Of a DNA stretch of 64,000 bases, positions 56,278 through 64,000 are shown piece after piece; positions within the stretch are counted from its first letter, which is position 1, and each line of letters starts with the position of its first letter. Below the pieces are notes generated by a model. It worked only from the letters and a program-made list of their open reading frames with translations. It did no database searches and was not told the DNA's origin. Both the position numbers and the translations under genes were made by a program. Source of the DNA: Arthrobacter sp. zg-Y844 (GTDB taxonomy: Bacteria > Actinomycetota > Actinomycetes > Actinomycetales > Micrococcaceae). The stretch lies in assembly GCF_024385465.1 (NCBI RefSeq), contig NZ_JANFLS010000002.1, positions 868,001 to 932,000 on the forward strand, written 5' to 3'.

Positions 56278-57498
56278 CTACAGTCCTACTGAGGCGAGCA
56301 GGTGTCCGACCTCGCCGCGGCCGAGGACGCGGATGCTGCCCTGGCGCTGGTCGCCCAGGCTGATCGGGCCGATCTTGGTGCGGACGAGGCGCTCCACCGG
56401 GTGGCCGACGGCGTCGAACAGCCGGCGCACAATGCGGTTGCGGCCCGAGTGCAGGACTACCTCGACCAGGAGGTGTCCCGGGGTGGAGTCGACCAGTTTG
56501 AAGGAATCAACCTTCTGGAAGCCGTCTTCCAGTTCAATGCCTTCCCGCATCTGTGCGCCCACGCCGTGGTTCATCGGTCCGCGGACCTGCACCAGGTAGG
56601 TTTTGGGCACTTCGTAGGAGGGGTGCGTCAGCCGGTTGGTCAGCTCGCCGTCATTGGTCAGCAGCAGCAGGCCCTCGGTTTCGTTGTCCAGCCGGCCAAC
56701 GTGGAACAAACGCTCGTTCTTGCTGGTGGACTTAAGGAAGTCGCTGATGCAGGGACGCCCTTCGGGGTCTTCCATGGTGGAGATGACGCCGCGGGGCTTG
56801 TTGAACACATAGTACTTCTGGGTTTCATCCAGCTGCAGGCGCATGCCGTCCACATGGATGGCCACCGTCTCCGGGTCGACGCGGACGCCGAGCTCGGTGA
56901 CAACCTGGCCGTCAACTTCGACGCGGCCTTCGGCAATCATTTCCTCGCACACGCGGCGTGAGGCAACGCCGGCGCTGGCCATGACCTTCTGCAGGCGGAC
57001 GCCTTCGGGGTTGTGCTGTTCGGAAATCACCGGGGCCGCGGGGCGGCGGGTGGTGGAACGGCGCACGGGGCCCAGGTTCTGACCGAAGCGCTCCCCGCGG
57101 AAAGCGCGGTCGCCGCTCTTGCGCTGGCCTGCCTGCGGGCCGCCGAACTTGCCGGCACCGGACTTGGAACCCGGCTTGAAGCCGCCCGATTTGGGAGCAC
57201 CGGACTTCGGGTCGCCGGTCCGGGGTGCACCGGTCTTGCCGGAGTTGCTTGATCCGAAGGCCTTCACGGCGTCGGACTTGAATTTCTCCGGGCGGGCGGC
57301 CTCGGGGCTGACGGGCCGGTAGCCGTTGGCGCGGTCTTCACCGGGCTTCAGGCCCGATGCCGAGCGCGGGCCGCCGGTGCGGTTGGAGGAGGGCTTGGAG
57401 CCGCGGCCGTAGCTCTTGCCGCCGGCGGGGCCACCGGCACTGCGTCCGCCGCCGCGAGGGGTATTGCGGCCGGATCCGGAACGGGGTGCTGGTGTCAT
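56278..57498 (-). CDS. rluB: 23S rRNA pseudouridine synthase (RluB family) with long disordered N terminus
   Basis: Isomerises uridine to pseudouridine in 23S rRNA. The 406-residue protein has about 160 N-terminal residues rich in Gly, Lys, Arg, Ser and Pro (GGRSAGGPAGGKSYGRG and SGAPKSGGFKPGSKSG-like units), then an S4 domain (RLQKVMASAGVASRRVCEEM) and the catalytic domain with VGRLDNETEGLLLLTNDGEL (Asp in RLDNETEG) and HSGRNRIVRRLFDAVGHPV. The tail is probably an RNA-contacting disordered extension. ATG 57498 has AAGGA seven bases upstream. Confidence 0.93.
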   Translation of the reverse strand: MTPAPRSGSGRNTPRGGGRSAGGPAGGKSYGRGSKPSSNRTGGPRSASGLKPGEDRANGYRPVSPEAARPEKFKSDAVKAFGSSNSGKTGAPRTGDPKSGAPKSGGFKPGSKSGAGKFGGPQAGQRKSGDRAFRGERFGQNLGPVRRSTTRRPAAPVISEQHNPEGVRLQKVMASAGVASRRVCEEMIAEGRVEVDGQVVTELGVRVDPETVAIHVDGMRLQLDETQKYYVFNKPRGVISTMEDPEGRPCISDFLKSTSKNERLFHVGRLDNETEGLLLLTNDGELTNRLTHPSYEVPKTYLVQVRGPMNHGVGAQMREGIELEDGFQKVDSFKLVDSTPGHLLVEVVLHSGRNRIVRRLFDAVGHPVERLVRTKIGPISLGDQRQGSIRVLGRGEVGHLLASVGL

Positions 57499-57522
57499 GA
57501 GTAAGTCCTTTGGGTGTAGCGG

Positions 57523-58167
57523 TTAATAAGTAGTGTCTTCATATTCGGCCAGGTTTTCCAGCCCGGGCAGGTGCGGTGCAATCTGTGGAAGTTCGTCGAG
57601 GCTGCCCAAACCAAGCCGTTCCAGAAAGTACGGCGTAGTCCGGTACAGCAGCGAACCGGTTTCCGGTTCGGTGCCGGCGTCGACGATCAATCCACGCTGA
57701 ACCAGCGTGCGGACCACCGAATCGACGTTTACTCCCCGGATCGCGGAGACCCGGGCCCGGGAGACGGGCTGCCGATAGGCAATCACCGCCAATGTTTCCA
57801 GTGCGGCCTGCGACAGCCGTGCACTCTGGCCTTCCAGTACAAACTTCGACACAACGGGCGCATAGTCAGCGCGGGAAAAAATCCGCCATCCGCCTGCTAC
57901 GTCGCGGAGTTCAAAACCACGCGGTGCGCCCTCGGGTCCATCCCCAGTATAACCGTCATACTCCCGCTGCAGTTCCGTGAGGGCCGCGAGCACCTCCGGC
58001 TCCGGCACACCGATCACCGAGGCAAGCACCTCGGGGGCTGCGGGTTCGTCCACCACCATCAGCACCGCCTCCACGGCGGCCTTCACTCCCCCGGGAAATG
58101 CTGCAATGTCTTCGCGGCCGTCATCCCCGCCGCTCTTCCCGGGACCAAAACCAGGTTCCGCCGTCAT
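57523..58167 (-). CDS. scpB: Segregation and condensation protein B
   Basis: Winged-helix subunit of the SMC-ScpA-ScpB condensin complex. The 214-residue protein has two winged-helix units, with the family segment SQAALETLAVIAYRQPVSRA and VSAIRGVNVDSVVRTLVQRG, and GSLLYRTTPYFLERLGLGSL near the C terminus. The start overlaps the scpA stop by four bases (ATGA). Confidence 0.95.
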   Translation of the reverse strand: MTAEPGFGPGKSGGDDGREDIAAFPGGVKAAVEAVLMVVDEPAAPEVLASVIGVPEPEVLAALTELQREYDGYTGDGPEGAPRGFELRDVAGGWRIFSRADYAPVVSKFVLEGQSARLSQAALETLAVIAYRQPVSRARVSAIRGVNVDSVVRTLVQRGLIVDAGTEPETGSLLYRTTPYFLERLGLGSLDELPQIAPHLPGLENLAEYEDTTY

Positions 58168-59117
58168 GACCGGTCCCCTTCCAGGGCTGTGTGTTGGATA
58201 GCTGCGCCATTGGATCCGATGTTTTCGCCGGCGCGCTCATTGCCATCTTCATCTCCCCCGGCAGCAACCGCGCCTGCCGGATCCGCGCCTCCGGTCCATG
58301 TGACGAGCAACTCGCCCAGCGGGGCAGCCTGTTCAAAGCTGACGGCTCCGTCCCGGAACATTTCCAGCAGCGCGAGGAACCGGGCCACCGCCACCGGACC
58401 GTCGGCGTCGGACACCAGGGCCCCGAAGGTGGCCGCGCCGTCGGCAGCGAGCCGTTCCGCGAGGATCAGGGCCTGCTCCCGGACGCTGGTCTTGGGTGCG
58501 TGCAGGTGTTCAAGCCCCACGGTCGGAGGCAGCTCGTCGCGCGGCTGCAGGGCACGCACGGCAAGGTCCGCGAACTGCTGCGGCGTGGTCCGCCAGACCA
58601 GCTCGGGAAGCATCGCCGCGAAGTGCGGATCCAAGGAGACCTGCCGCGGGAAACGCCGTGCCTCGTCCATCAGCCGGTCCCCCAACAGGGCGGCCATCTC
58701 GCGGAACGCCTTGTACTGCAGCAGCCGGGCGAACAGCAGGTCACGGGCCTCGAGCAGCGCGACGTCTTCCTCGTCCTCCACGTCGCCGGCCGGAAGCAGG
58801 CGCGCAGCCTTGAGGTCCAGGAGGGTGGCGGCGATAACCAGGAATTCGCTGGCCTCATCCAGTGCCACCTCGGGACCGGTGCCGAAGAGCTCCCGGATGT
58901 AGCCCAGGAACTCATCGGTGACGGCAGCGAGGGCGATTTCGGTGATGTCCAGCTCGTGCTTGGAAATCAGTCCCAGCAGGACATCGAAGGGCCCGGTGAA
59001 GTTTGCCAGACGGACTTCGAAGCCGGCATGGGAAGCCGGATCCTGCGCTGCCGGCTCCGTGGCGTCCGGCCCCGCCAGGCGGGCGGGCGCCGGCTTAGGG
59101 CGCGCCGCCGCGGGCAA
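58164..59117 (-). CDS. scpA: Segregation and condensation protein A
   Basis: Kleisin subunit that bridges SMC heads and binds ScpB. The 317-residue protein has the ScpA N-terminal motif FTGPFDVLLGLISKHELDIT (about 40-59), a long acidic middle part (LPAGDVEDEEDVALLEARDLL) and a C-terminal winged helix; the last 50 residues are Gly/Ala-rich. The TTG at 59117 is the only credible start: AAGGA lies five bases upstream and no ATG or GTG is in frame before the motif. It overlaps parA by 23 bases. Confidence 0.92.
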   Translation of the reverse strand: MPAAARPKPAPARLAGPDATEPAAQDPASHAGFEVRLANFTGPFDVLLGLISKHELDITEIALAAVTDEFLGYIRELFGTGPEVALDEASEFLVIAATLLDLKAARLLPAGDVEDEEDVALLEARDLLFARLLQYKAFREMAALLGDRLMDEARRFPRQVSLDPHFAAMLPELVWRTTPQQFADLAVRALQPRDELPPTVGLEHLHAPKTSVREQALILAERLAADGAATFGALVSDADGPVAVARFLALLEMFRDGAVSFEQAAPLGELLVTWTGGADPAGAVAAGGDEDGNERAGENIGSNGAAIQHTALEGDRS

Positions 59118-59988
59118 TCAGTTCCTTGGCGAGACGGCGGTAGGAGTCGGCGCCCGGGTGGTTGCCGGCGTACGAGGTGATCGGTTCGGCCGCCACAGTG
59201 GCGTCAGCGAACTTGATGGTCCGCTTGATGACCGTTTCGAAGACCTTGTCCCCGAAGGCTTCCACGAGGCGGGAAATCACTTCACGGCTGTGCAGGGTGC
59301 GGGCGTCGTACATAGTAGCCAGGACGCCGTCCACCTGCAGGCTGGGGTTGAGCCGGTCCTGGACCTTCTCGATGGTCTCCACCAGCAGGGCCACCGCACG
59401 CAGGGCGAAGAACTCGCAGATCAGCGGGATGATCACGCCGTGCGCGGCAGTCAGGGCGTTGACGGTCAGCAGGCCCAGGGAAGGCTGGCAGTCGATGAGG
59501 ATGACGTCGTAGTCATCCGACACCCGGCGCAGGGCGCGTTCGAGCACCTGCTCGCGGGCTACCTCGTTCACGAGCTGCACCTCGGCTGCGGAAAGGTCGA
59601 TATTGGCCGGCAGCAGGTGGATGTTCTCGATGGAGGTTTCATGGATCGCCTCGCGGATATCCACCTTCCGGTCCATCAGCACGTTGTAGACGGTGAGGTC
59701 CAGTTCGTGCGGGTTGGCTCCCATCCCTGCGGACAGGGCGCCCTGCGGGTCAAAGTCCACCAGCAGAACACGGCGGCCGGCTTCCGCCAGGGCGGCGCCG
59801 AGGTTGATGGTGGAGGTGGTCTTGCCGACCCCGCCCTTCTGGTTCACCATCGCAATGATCCGGGCAGGACCATGGGACGTGAGGACGGGAGGCTCGGGGA
59901 ATACCGTCAGGGGACGTCCGGTTGGACCCATCACCGTTTCGGCTCCGGTTGCGTCCTGCAGAGTTGATGAACCCTGTTCGCTGCTCAC
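59095..59988 (-). CDS. parA: Chromosome-partitioning ATPase ParA (Soj)
   Basis: Walker ATPase of chromosome segregation, here upstream of scpA and scpB. The 297-residue protein has Walker A KGGVGKTT (about 51-58), VDFDPQGALSAGMG, DYDVILIDCQPSLGLL and the conserved C-terminal helices. The GTG at 59988 (MSSEQGSSTLQDATG) matches related proteins; the in-frame GTG at 60000 or TTG at 60039 would add 4 or 17 residues. The TTG belongs to a TTGACA that could instead be a -35 element. No ParB gene is in the window. Confidence 0.93.
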   Translation of the reverse strand: MSSEQGSSTLQDATGAETVMGPTGRPLTVFPEPPVLTSHGPARIIAMVNQKGGVGKTTSTINLGAALAEAGRRVLLVDFDPQGALSAGMGANPHELDLTVYNVLMDRKVDIREAIHETSIENIHLLPANIDLSAAEVQLVNEVAREQVLERALRRVSDDYDVILIDCQPSLGLLTVNALTAAHGVIIPLICEFFALRAVALLVETIEKVQDRLNPSLQVDGVLATMYDARTLHSREVISRLVEAFGDKVFETVIKRTIKFADATVAAEPITSYAGNHPGADSYRRLAKELIARGGAP

Positions 59989-60102
59989 GTATAAATCCAC
60001 GCTTCCGTATCTAGCTTTGCTGCGGGCTGTCTTTGTCAAGGTTACAGCCGCGCCACGGCCATCCCGCGAATCAGGGCCGTGATGACCGGCGAGCCTTGAC
60101 GC

Positions 60103-60690
60103 TCAAGTAGAACTCGAACCTTGAAGCCGGACGGCAGCATGCAGATGCATGTCGTGCCAGCCGTCGGCATGCCTGAGGGCGCTGCGCCTGGTTCCTTCCA
60201 GCGCGAAGCCGGTTTTCCCGGCAACGCCGCAGGATCCCTGGTTGTGCACCGAGTGGGACAGCTGGAGGCGCATAAGACCGGCCGAGCCTAACGCCCAGCG
60301 CTTCAGCGCATCCACGGCCCGGGACGCCACGGCTTTTCCCCGGTCCCCCGGCAGCACCCAATAGCCGAGTTCCGCGTCGCCTTCGTACAGATTGACGCGG
60401 CTGAGGGCCACGCGCCCAACCACGTTCCGATCACTGGTGCAGACGGCCCAGTTGGCCCCGGATTCTTCCTGCCACCGGGTGCCCCAGCGGCGGATCCACT
60501 CGAGCGCTTCGGCTTCGGTTGCCATCGTCCGCCGGCTGAAGTGGCAGATATCCGGCTCTCGGTACGCCTTCACCACCACGGCGGCGTCGTCGTCCCGCCA
60601 GGGCCGCAGCACCAGGCCGTCCGCGTCGAGGCTCGGTTGCACCTGGCCGCTCAATGTCCCGCGCTGCAGATAGGGGCCAAGGGCTGTCAT
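60103..60690 (-). CDS. GNAT-family acetyltransferase, RimJ/RimL type
   Basis: A 195-residue acetyltransferase with LRPWRDDDAAVVVKAY near the N terminus and the acetyl-CoA region ELGYWVLPGDRGKAVASRAV, LMRLQLSHSVHNQGSCGVA and KTGFALEGTRRSAL. Subtype resembles N-terminal-alanine and aminoglycoside-type acetylating enzymes; substrate not readable. ATG 60690 is chosen (GGTGG upstream); ATG 60720 would add ten residues. Confidence 0.85.
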   Translation of the reverse strand: MTALGPYLQRGTLSGQVQPSLDADGLVLRPWRDDDAAVVVKAYREPDICHFSRRTMATEAEALEWIRRWGTRWQEESGANWAVCTSDRNVVGRVALSRVNLYEGDAELGYWVLPGDRGKAVASRAVDALKRWALGSAGLMRLQLSHSVHNQGSCGVAGKTGFALEGTRRSALRHADGWHDMHLHAAVRLQGSSST

Positions 60691-60781
60691 CGTAAGACCA
60701 CCGTTTCGTAGAGCGGGCATCGAGGACCATTATGCCCGCAGGCGGATTCCCCTCCAGCTGCCGGCAGCACGGACGCAGAAA

Positions 60782-60817
60782 CGCGCCCCGCCCCGGAGTC
60801 TTCCGGGGCGGGGCGCG
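60782..60817. terminator. Terminator between the GNAT and symporter genes
   Basis: Perfect 16-base stem CGCGCCCCGCCCCGGA with loop GTCT and complementary arm, 33 bases past the symporter stop codon (minus strand). Confidence 0.85.
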
Positions 60818-60850
60818 GTGTGAGGTACTGCCGGTGGTGGCGTCGGCGCC

Positions 60851-62278
60851 TTAGTGCCGCGGATCGCCGGCGGTGCCGGAGACCACGGAAGTGCCGGCGG
60901 GGCCGGGAACAGATGCGGCGAGTTCGGCGGATTCCGCCGTCTGCCGCGGCTCGTCCGTGCCGGCGTCGACGTTCATGCTGGCCTCGTCGAAGGGCAGTTC
61001 GCGGTTCAGGACCGCCTTGACCTGCTCCTTGTCGATTTCCTTGGTCCAGGTGCCGATGAGCACGGTGGCGACGGCGTTGCCGGTGAAGTTGGTCAGGGCG
61101 CGGGCCTCGGACATAAAGCGGTCGATGCCCACGATCAGGCCTACGCCGTCGATCAGGTCGGGGCGGTGGGACTGCAGGCCGCCGGCCAAGGTGGCCAGGC
61201 CGGCGCCGGTGACGCCGGCAGCGCCCTTGGAGGCAATGATCATAAAGACCAGCAGGGAGATCTGCTCGCCCAGTTCCAGCGGCTTGCCCATGGCCGAGGC
61301 CACGAACAGTGCGGCCATGGTCAGGTAGATGGCGGTTCCGTCGAGGTTGAAGGAATACCCGGTCGGCACCGTAACACCGACCACGGGCTTGGAAATGCCC
61401 AGGTGTTCCATCTTGGCGATCAGGCGCGGCAGGGCCACCTCGGAAGAGGAGGTGGAGAAGATCAGCAGGTATTCACGGCCCAGGTAGCGCATGAGCTTGA
61501 AGATGCTGAACCCGGTGACCAGCTTCAGCAGTCCGCCCAGGATGACCACGATGAAGAGGATGCAGGTGATGTAGAAGGCAATCATCAGGGTTGCCATGCT
61601 CACGATCGCCTGGATGCCGGTCTCGCCGACGACGGCGGCAATGGCACCGAACGCGCCGATGGGCGCCAGCCACATGATCATCATCAGGATCCGGAAGACC
61701 AGGGCCTGGATGTAGCCGATGCCCTTGAGCACGGGGGCGCCGGCAGCGCCCATCTTCTGCAGGGCGAAGCCTACGAGCAGGGCAACGAAGAGGGTCTGCA
61801 GGATGGACTCGCCGGTGAGGGAGGCCAGCAGCGTGGTGGGGATGATGCTGAGGAGGAAACCGGTCATGCCGTCCCCTTCCTCGGGTGCCGCGGGGGCTGC
61901 GCCGGAGGCGGACTGGATGTCCAGGCCCTCACCGGGGTGGATCAGGTTGCCCACGACCAGGCCGATGGCCAGGGCGAAGGTCGACATGATGATGAAGTAG
62001 CCCAGCGCGAGGCCGCCGACCTTGCCGACGGTGGCAGCTTTGGCGATTGATCCGATGCCTAGGACAATGGTGCAGAAGATGACCGGAGCGATCATCATCT
62101 TGATGAGGTTAATGAACCCTGTTCCGAGCGGCTTCAGGGATTTCGCGAACTCCGGCGCCATGAGGCCGATAACGGCACCGAGCACAACCGCCGCAATGAC
62201 GGCAATGTAGAGGAAATGGGTTCTGTCCGGTTTCCGGCTCTTCTGTGAACCGGCATACGGATTGGCGGCAGCTGCCAT
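60851..62278 (-). CDS. Dicarboxylate/amino acid:cation symporter (DAACS; DctA/GltP family)
   Basis: Secondary transporter for C4-dicarboxylates or glutamate/aspartate with protons or sodium. The 475-residue protein has about eight membrane helices, the serine-rich hairpin STSSSEVALPRL (about 300), the NLDGTAIYLTMAALF substrate-binding stretch and the second hairpin ASKGAAGVTGAG. The C-terminal 60 residues are hydrophilic. ATG 62278 has AAGGAG seven bases upstream. The divergent CitA/DcuS-type kinase suggests dicarboxylate as substrate (inference), hence no firm gene symbol. Confidence 0.88.
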   Translation of the reverse strand: MAAAANPYAGSQKSRKPDRTHFLYIAVIAAVVLGAVIGLMAPEFAKSLKPLGTGFINLIKMMIAPVIFCTIVLGIGSIAKAATVGKVGGLALGYFIIMSTFALAIGLVVGNLIHPGEGLDIQSASGAAPAAPEEGDGMTGFLLSIIPTTLLASLTGESILQTLFVALLVGFALQKMGAAGAPVLKGIGYIQALVFRILMMIMWLAPIGAFGAIAAVVGETGIQAIVSMATLMIAFYITCILFIVVILGGLLKLVTGFSIFKLMRYLGREYLLIFSTSSSEVALPRLIAKMEHLGISKPVVGVTVPTGYSFNLDGTAIYLTMAALFVASAMGKPLELGEQISLLVFMIIASKGAAGVTGAGLATLAGGLQSHRPDLIDGVGLIVGIDRFMSEARALTNFTGNAVATVLIGTWTKEIDKEQVKAVLNRELPFDEASMNVDAGTDEPRQTAESAELAASVPGPAGTSVVSGTAGDPRH

Positions 62279-62325
62279 GGCGGTACTCCTTGTGCAATTG
62301 GTCGGCTTCCATCTTCGTTGGGTGA

Positions 62326-62341
62326 TGTGATCACAGTCACC
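62326..62341. promoter_or_regulatory. Candidate CRP/GlxR-type operator
   Basis: TGTGATCACAGTCACC, matching the CRP/GlxR consensus TGTGA-N6-TCACA in nine of ten fixed positions, midway in the 131-bp divergent region between the symporter and the sensor kinase genes. Such sites control carboxylate uptake in related actinobacteria; the factor itself is not in the window. Confidence 0.45.
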
Positions 62342-62409
62342 CTTGTGTTCATACTGTTCCCAGTGGAACCGCTTACACCGTGTAACGACTCGCAACCAAA
62401 GGATCGAAA

Positions 62410-64000
62410 GTGCATCGAGGCAGCCTGGCCGGCCGGTTGTTCCTGGCCCAGCTTGCCTTCATCCTGTGCGTCTCGGGCGGAATCGCCTGGGGCTTGTACC
62501 AGCAGGCGGAAGAGAACACCCGTGAGGAGACCGGCTTACGGATGCTGGCAGTAGCCGGGACGGCGGCCGCCAGCAGCACGGTCCGCACCGCCGTCGACTC
62601 CCCGGACCCCGCGGTCCTTCAGGGTTACGCACGCGAGGTGATGGAGCGCGTGGGCGTGGATTTCCTGACCATCATGGATACCGACCGGACGCGGTTCACC
62701 CATCGGAACCCGGACCAGATCGGCAAGCCGTACATCGGATCCATCGACCCGGCCCTGGCCGGGGAGAGCTTCACGGAAACCTACACGGGCACGCTCGGAC
62801 CCTCGGTGCGCGCCGTCACCCCGGTGTACGACGACGCCGGCAATGTCACCGCGCTCGTCGCCGCCGGCATCACGGTGGACCGGGTGGCCATTGCCCGGGA
62901 TGCGCGGCTGCCGGAGCTGTTCGCCATCGACGCAGCCGCGCTCGCTGCCGGAGCCGCGGGGTCATTCCTGCTCAGCCGCTATCTGCGCCGGGCCACCCAC
63001 GGCCTCGGCCCCGCGGAGCTGACGCACATGTATGCCTTCTACGACTCGGCGCTGCACTCGGTGCGTGAGGGGCTGCTGCTGCTCAACGACCGGGGACAGC
63101 TGGTGCTCTACAACGACGAAGCCGCCGTCCTGCTGGGGCTGCCGCCGACAGATGCGTCCGTGCGGAGCCGGGAACTGCCGGACCTCCCCGGACCGCTGGC
63201 ATCCCTGCTGCGCTCCGGCCGGGACGCCCGGGAGGAAATCCACCTCACCGGCGAGCGCATCCTGGTGGTCAACCAGTCCGCAGCGGTGTCCGCAGGACCC
63301 CACGGCAGGCGGTTCGGCACGGTGACTACGCTGCGGGACCATACCGACGTCGAATCCCTCACCGGCGAGCTGGCCTCCATGCGGACCCTCGCTGATGCCC
63401 TGAGCGCCCAGGCCCACGAGCACGCCAACCGCGTGCACACCCTGGCGTCCCTGATCGAGCTGGGGCGCAGCGACGAAGCCCTGCGGTTTGCCACGGCCGA
63501 TTTGGAACAGTCGCAGCAGCTCAATGACGAAGTGCTGGCCGTGGTGGAGGAACCGGCGGTAACCGCCCTGCTGATGGGCAAGGCGGCACAGGCCCGCGAG
63601 CGCGGCATCGAGCTGGACATCGAGGTGGGTCCGGACACGGGACGCTTCAGCGGGGCCGGATTGGAACCGGTGGAACTGGTGACCATCATCGGCAACCTGC
63701 TGGACAACGCGTTCGACGCGGCAAAGGACTCCGTGCGCCTGTACCTGGGCAGCGGCGACGGCCAGCTGCTGATCGAGGTGCAGGACGACGGTCCGGGCGT
63801 GGATCCCCGGATAATCGAACATATATTCGAACAGGGGTTCAGCACGAAGGAGCTGCCGCAGGGACGGGTGCTGACCGGCCGGGGAATCGGGCTCGCACTG
63901 GTCCGCCAGGCCGTGACGCGCCTGAACGGAAGCATCCAGGTGCTGGGCGGCCCGGGGGCCTGCTTCAGCGTGGAACTCCCCCTGCCGGCTTCGGCCTCTG
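62410..64000 (+). CDS. Sensor histidine kinase, CitA/DcuS type, 3' end outside window
   Basis: The first 530 residues of a membrane sensor kinase. Order: short cytoplasmic start, TM helix (FLAQLAFILCVSGGIAWGLY), an extracellular sCache sensor (about 35-175) with FTHRNPDQIGKPYIG, the carboxylate-binding form of CitA/DcuS, TM helix (FAIDAAALAAGAAGSFLLS), PAS domain, the H-box SAQAHEHANRVHTLASLIEL (His near 339), and a HATPase with NLLDNAFDAA, DDGPGVDP and GRGIGLALVRQ. The start GTG follows AAAGGATCGAAA. Its response regulator should follow to the right. It probably controls the divergent symporter gene. Confidence 0.93.
   Translation, partial: MHRGSLAGRLFLAQLAFILCVSGGIAWGLYQQAEENTREETGLRMLAVAGTAAASSTVRTAVDSPDPAVLQGYAREVMERVGVDFLTIMDTDRTRFTHRNPDQIGKPYIGSIDPALAGESFTETYTGTLGPSVRAVTPVYDDAGNVTALVAAGITVDRVAIARDARLPELFAIDAAALAAGAAGSFLLSRYLRRATHGLGPAELTHMYAFYDSALHSVREGLLLLNDRGQLVLYNDEAAVLLGLPPTDASVRSRELPDLPGPLASLLRSGRDAREEIHLTGERILVVNQSAAVSAGPHGRRFGTVTTLRDHTDVESLTGELASMRTLADALSAQAHEHANRVHTLASLIELGRSDEALRFATADLEQSQQLNDEVLAVVEEPAVTALLMGKAAQARERGIELDIEVGPDTGRFSGAGLEPVELVTIIGNLLDNAFDAAKDSVRLYLGSGDGQLLIEVQDDGPGVDPRIIEHIFEQGFSTKELPQGRVLTGRGIGLALVRQAVTRLNGSIQVLGGPGACFSVELPLPASAS

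Noticed and set aside
60006-60039. TTGACA promoter inside the parA reading frame
   Set aside because: The -35 is perfect, but the best -10 (TAGATA) is 20 bases away, so it is mentioned only as an argument against the TTG start and not listed as a promoter.

Overview
The window is a high-GC actinobacterial chromosome segment, most like the Micrococcaceae (Arthrobacter and relatives). The evidence is the dcw order mraZ-rsmH-ftsL-ftsI-murE-murF-mraY-murD-ftsW-murG-murC-ftsQ-ftsZ-pgeF, mycothione reductase (mycothiol thiol chemistry), the GarA/FtsR/DUF151/MerR cluster, PknL beside its Rv2175c-type partner, class II DAHP synthase, and a MurE without the DNPR signature of meso-diaminopimelate ligases. 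Identification is from protein family features and gene order only.

Layout. 1-17.1 kb, minus strand: the complete division and cell wall (dcw) cluster, mostly with 4-base or shorter overlaps, led by an mraZ promoter carrying three MraZ-type boxes at an exact 10-bp period. ftsZ has its own 399-bp leader with two adjacent perfect palindromes. 17.3-30.3 kb: DUF3040 membrane protein, DNA polymerase IV, lipoprotein plus polyprenyl diphosphate synthase, the Rv2175c-like DNA-binding protein, a triple-LysM lytic transglycosylase, PASTA kinase PknL, DAHP synthase, PlsC acyltransferase, an esterase with a small membrane protein, and a ROK glucokinase. 30.4-41.0 kb: acyl-CoA synthetase, mycothione reductase, pyruvate carboxylase, an orphan ParA-type ATPase, then the regulatory group MerR (Rv1830-like), DUF151 nuclease, MerR (FtsR-like) and GarA.

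41.2-52.1 kb is an accessory-looking segment. It holds an Erm-type rRNA methyltransferase broken by one stop codon, a PT-repeat surface protein with a LAxTG sortase signal, a GNAT acetyltransferase broken by a one-base frameshift, a PQQ-type sugar dehydrogenase lipoprotein with an SDR lacking its catalytic Tyr/Lys, a two-domain Ltp protein, a small hydrolase, a large LuxR-family ATPase regulator, a small multidrug export protein and an unknown membrane protein. It ends at a tRNA-Pro(GGG) gene, followed by a 41-bp tandem/inverted repeat cluster.

52.7-64.0 kb returns to core genes: der, cmk, tyrA, rluB, scpB, scpA and parA in one minus-strand run (GTP-dependent ribosome assembly, nucleotide and tyrosine synthesis, rRNA modification, chromosome segregation), then a GNAT gene, a DctA/GltP-type carboxylate symporter, and, divergent from it, a CitA/DcuS-type sensor kinase cut by the window end.

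No CRISPR array, insertion sequence, prophage or clearly new multi-gene system was recognised. The strongest unexplained signals are the paired palindromes at ftsZ, the 41-bp repeat cluster after tRNA-Pro, and the accessory segment with its two broken genes and Ltp protein.
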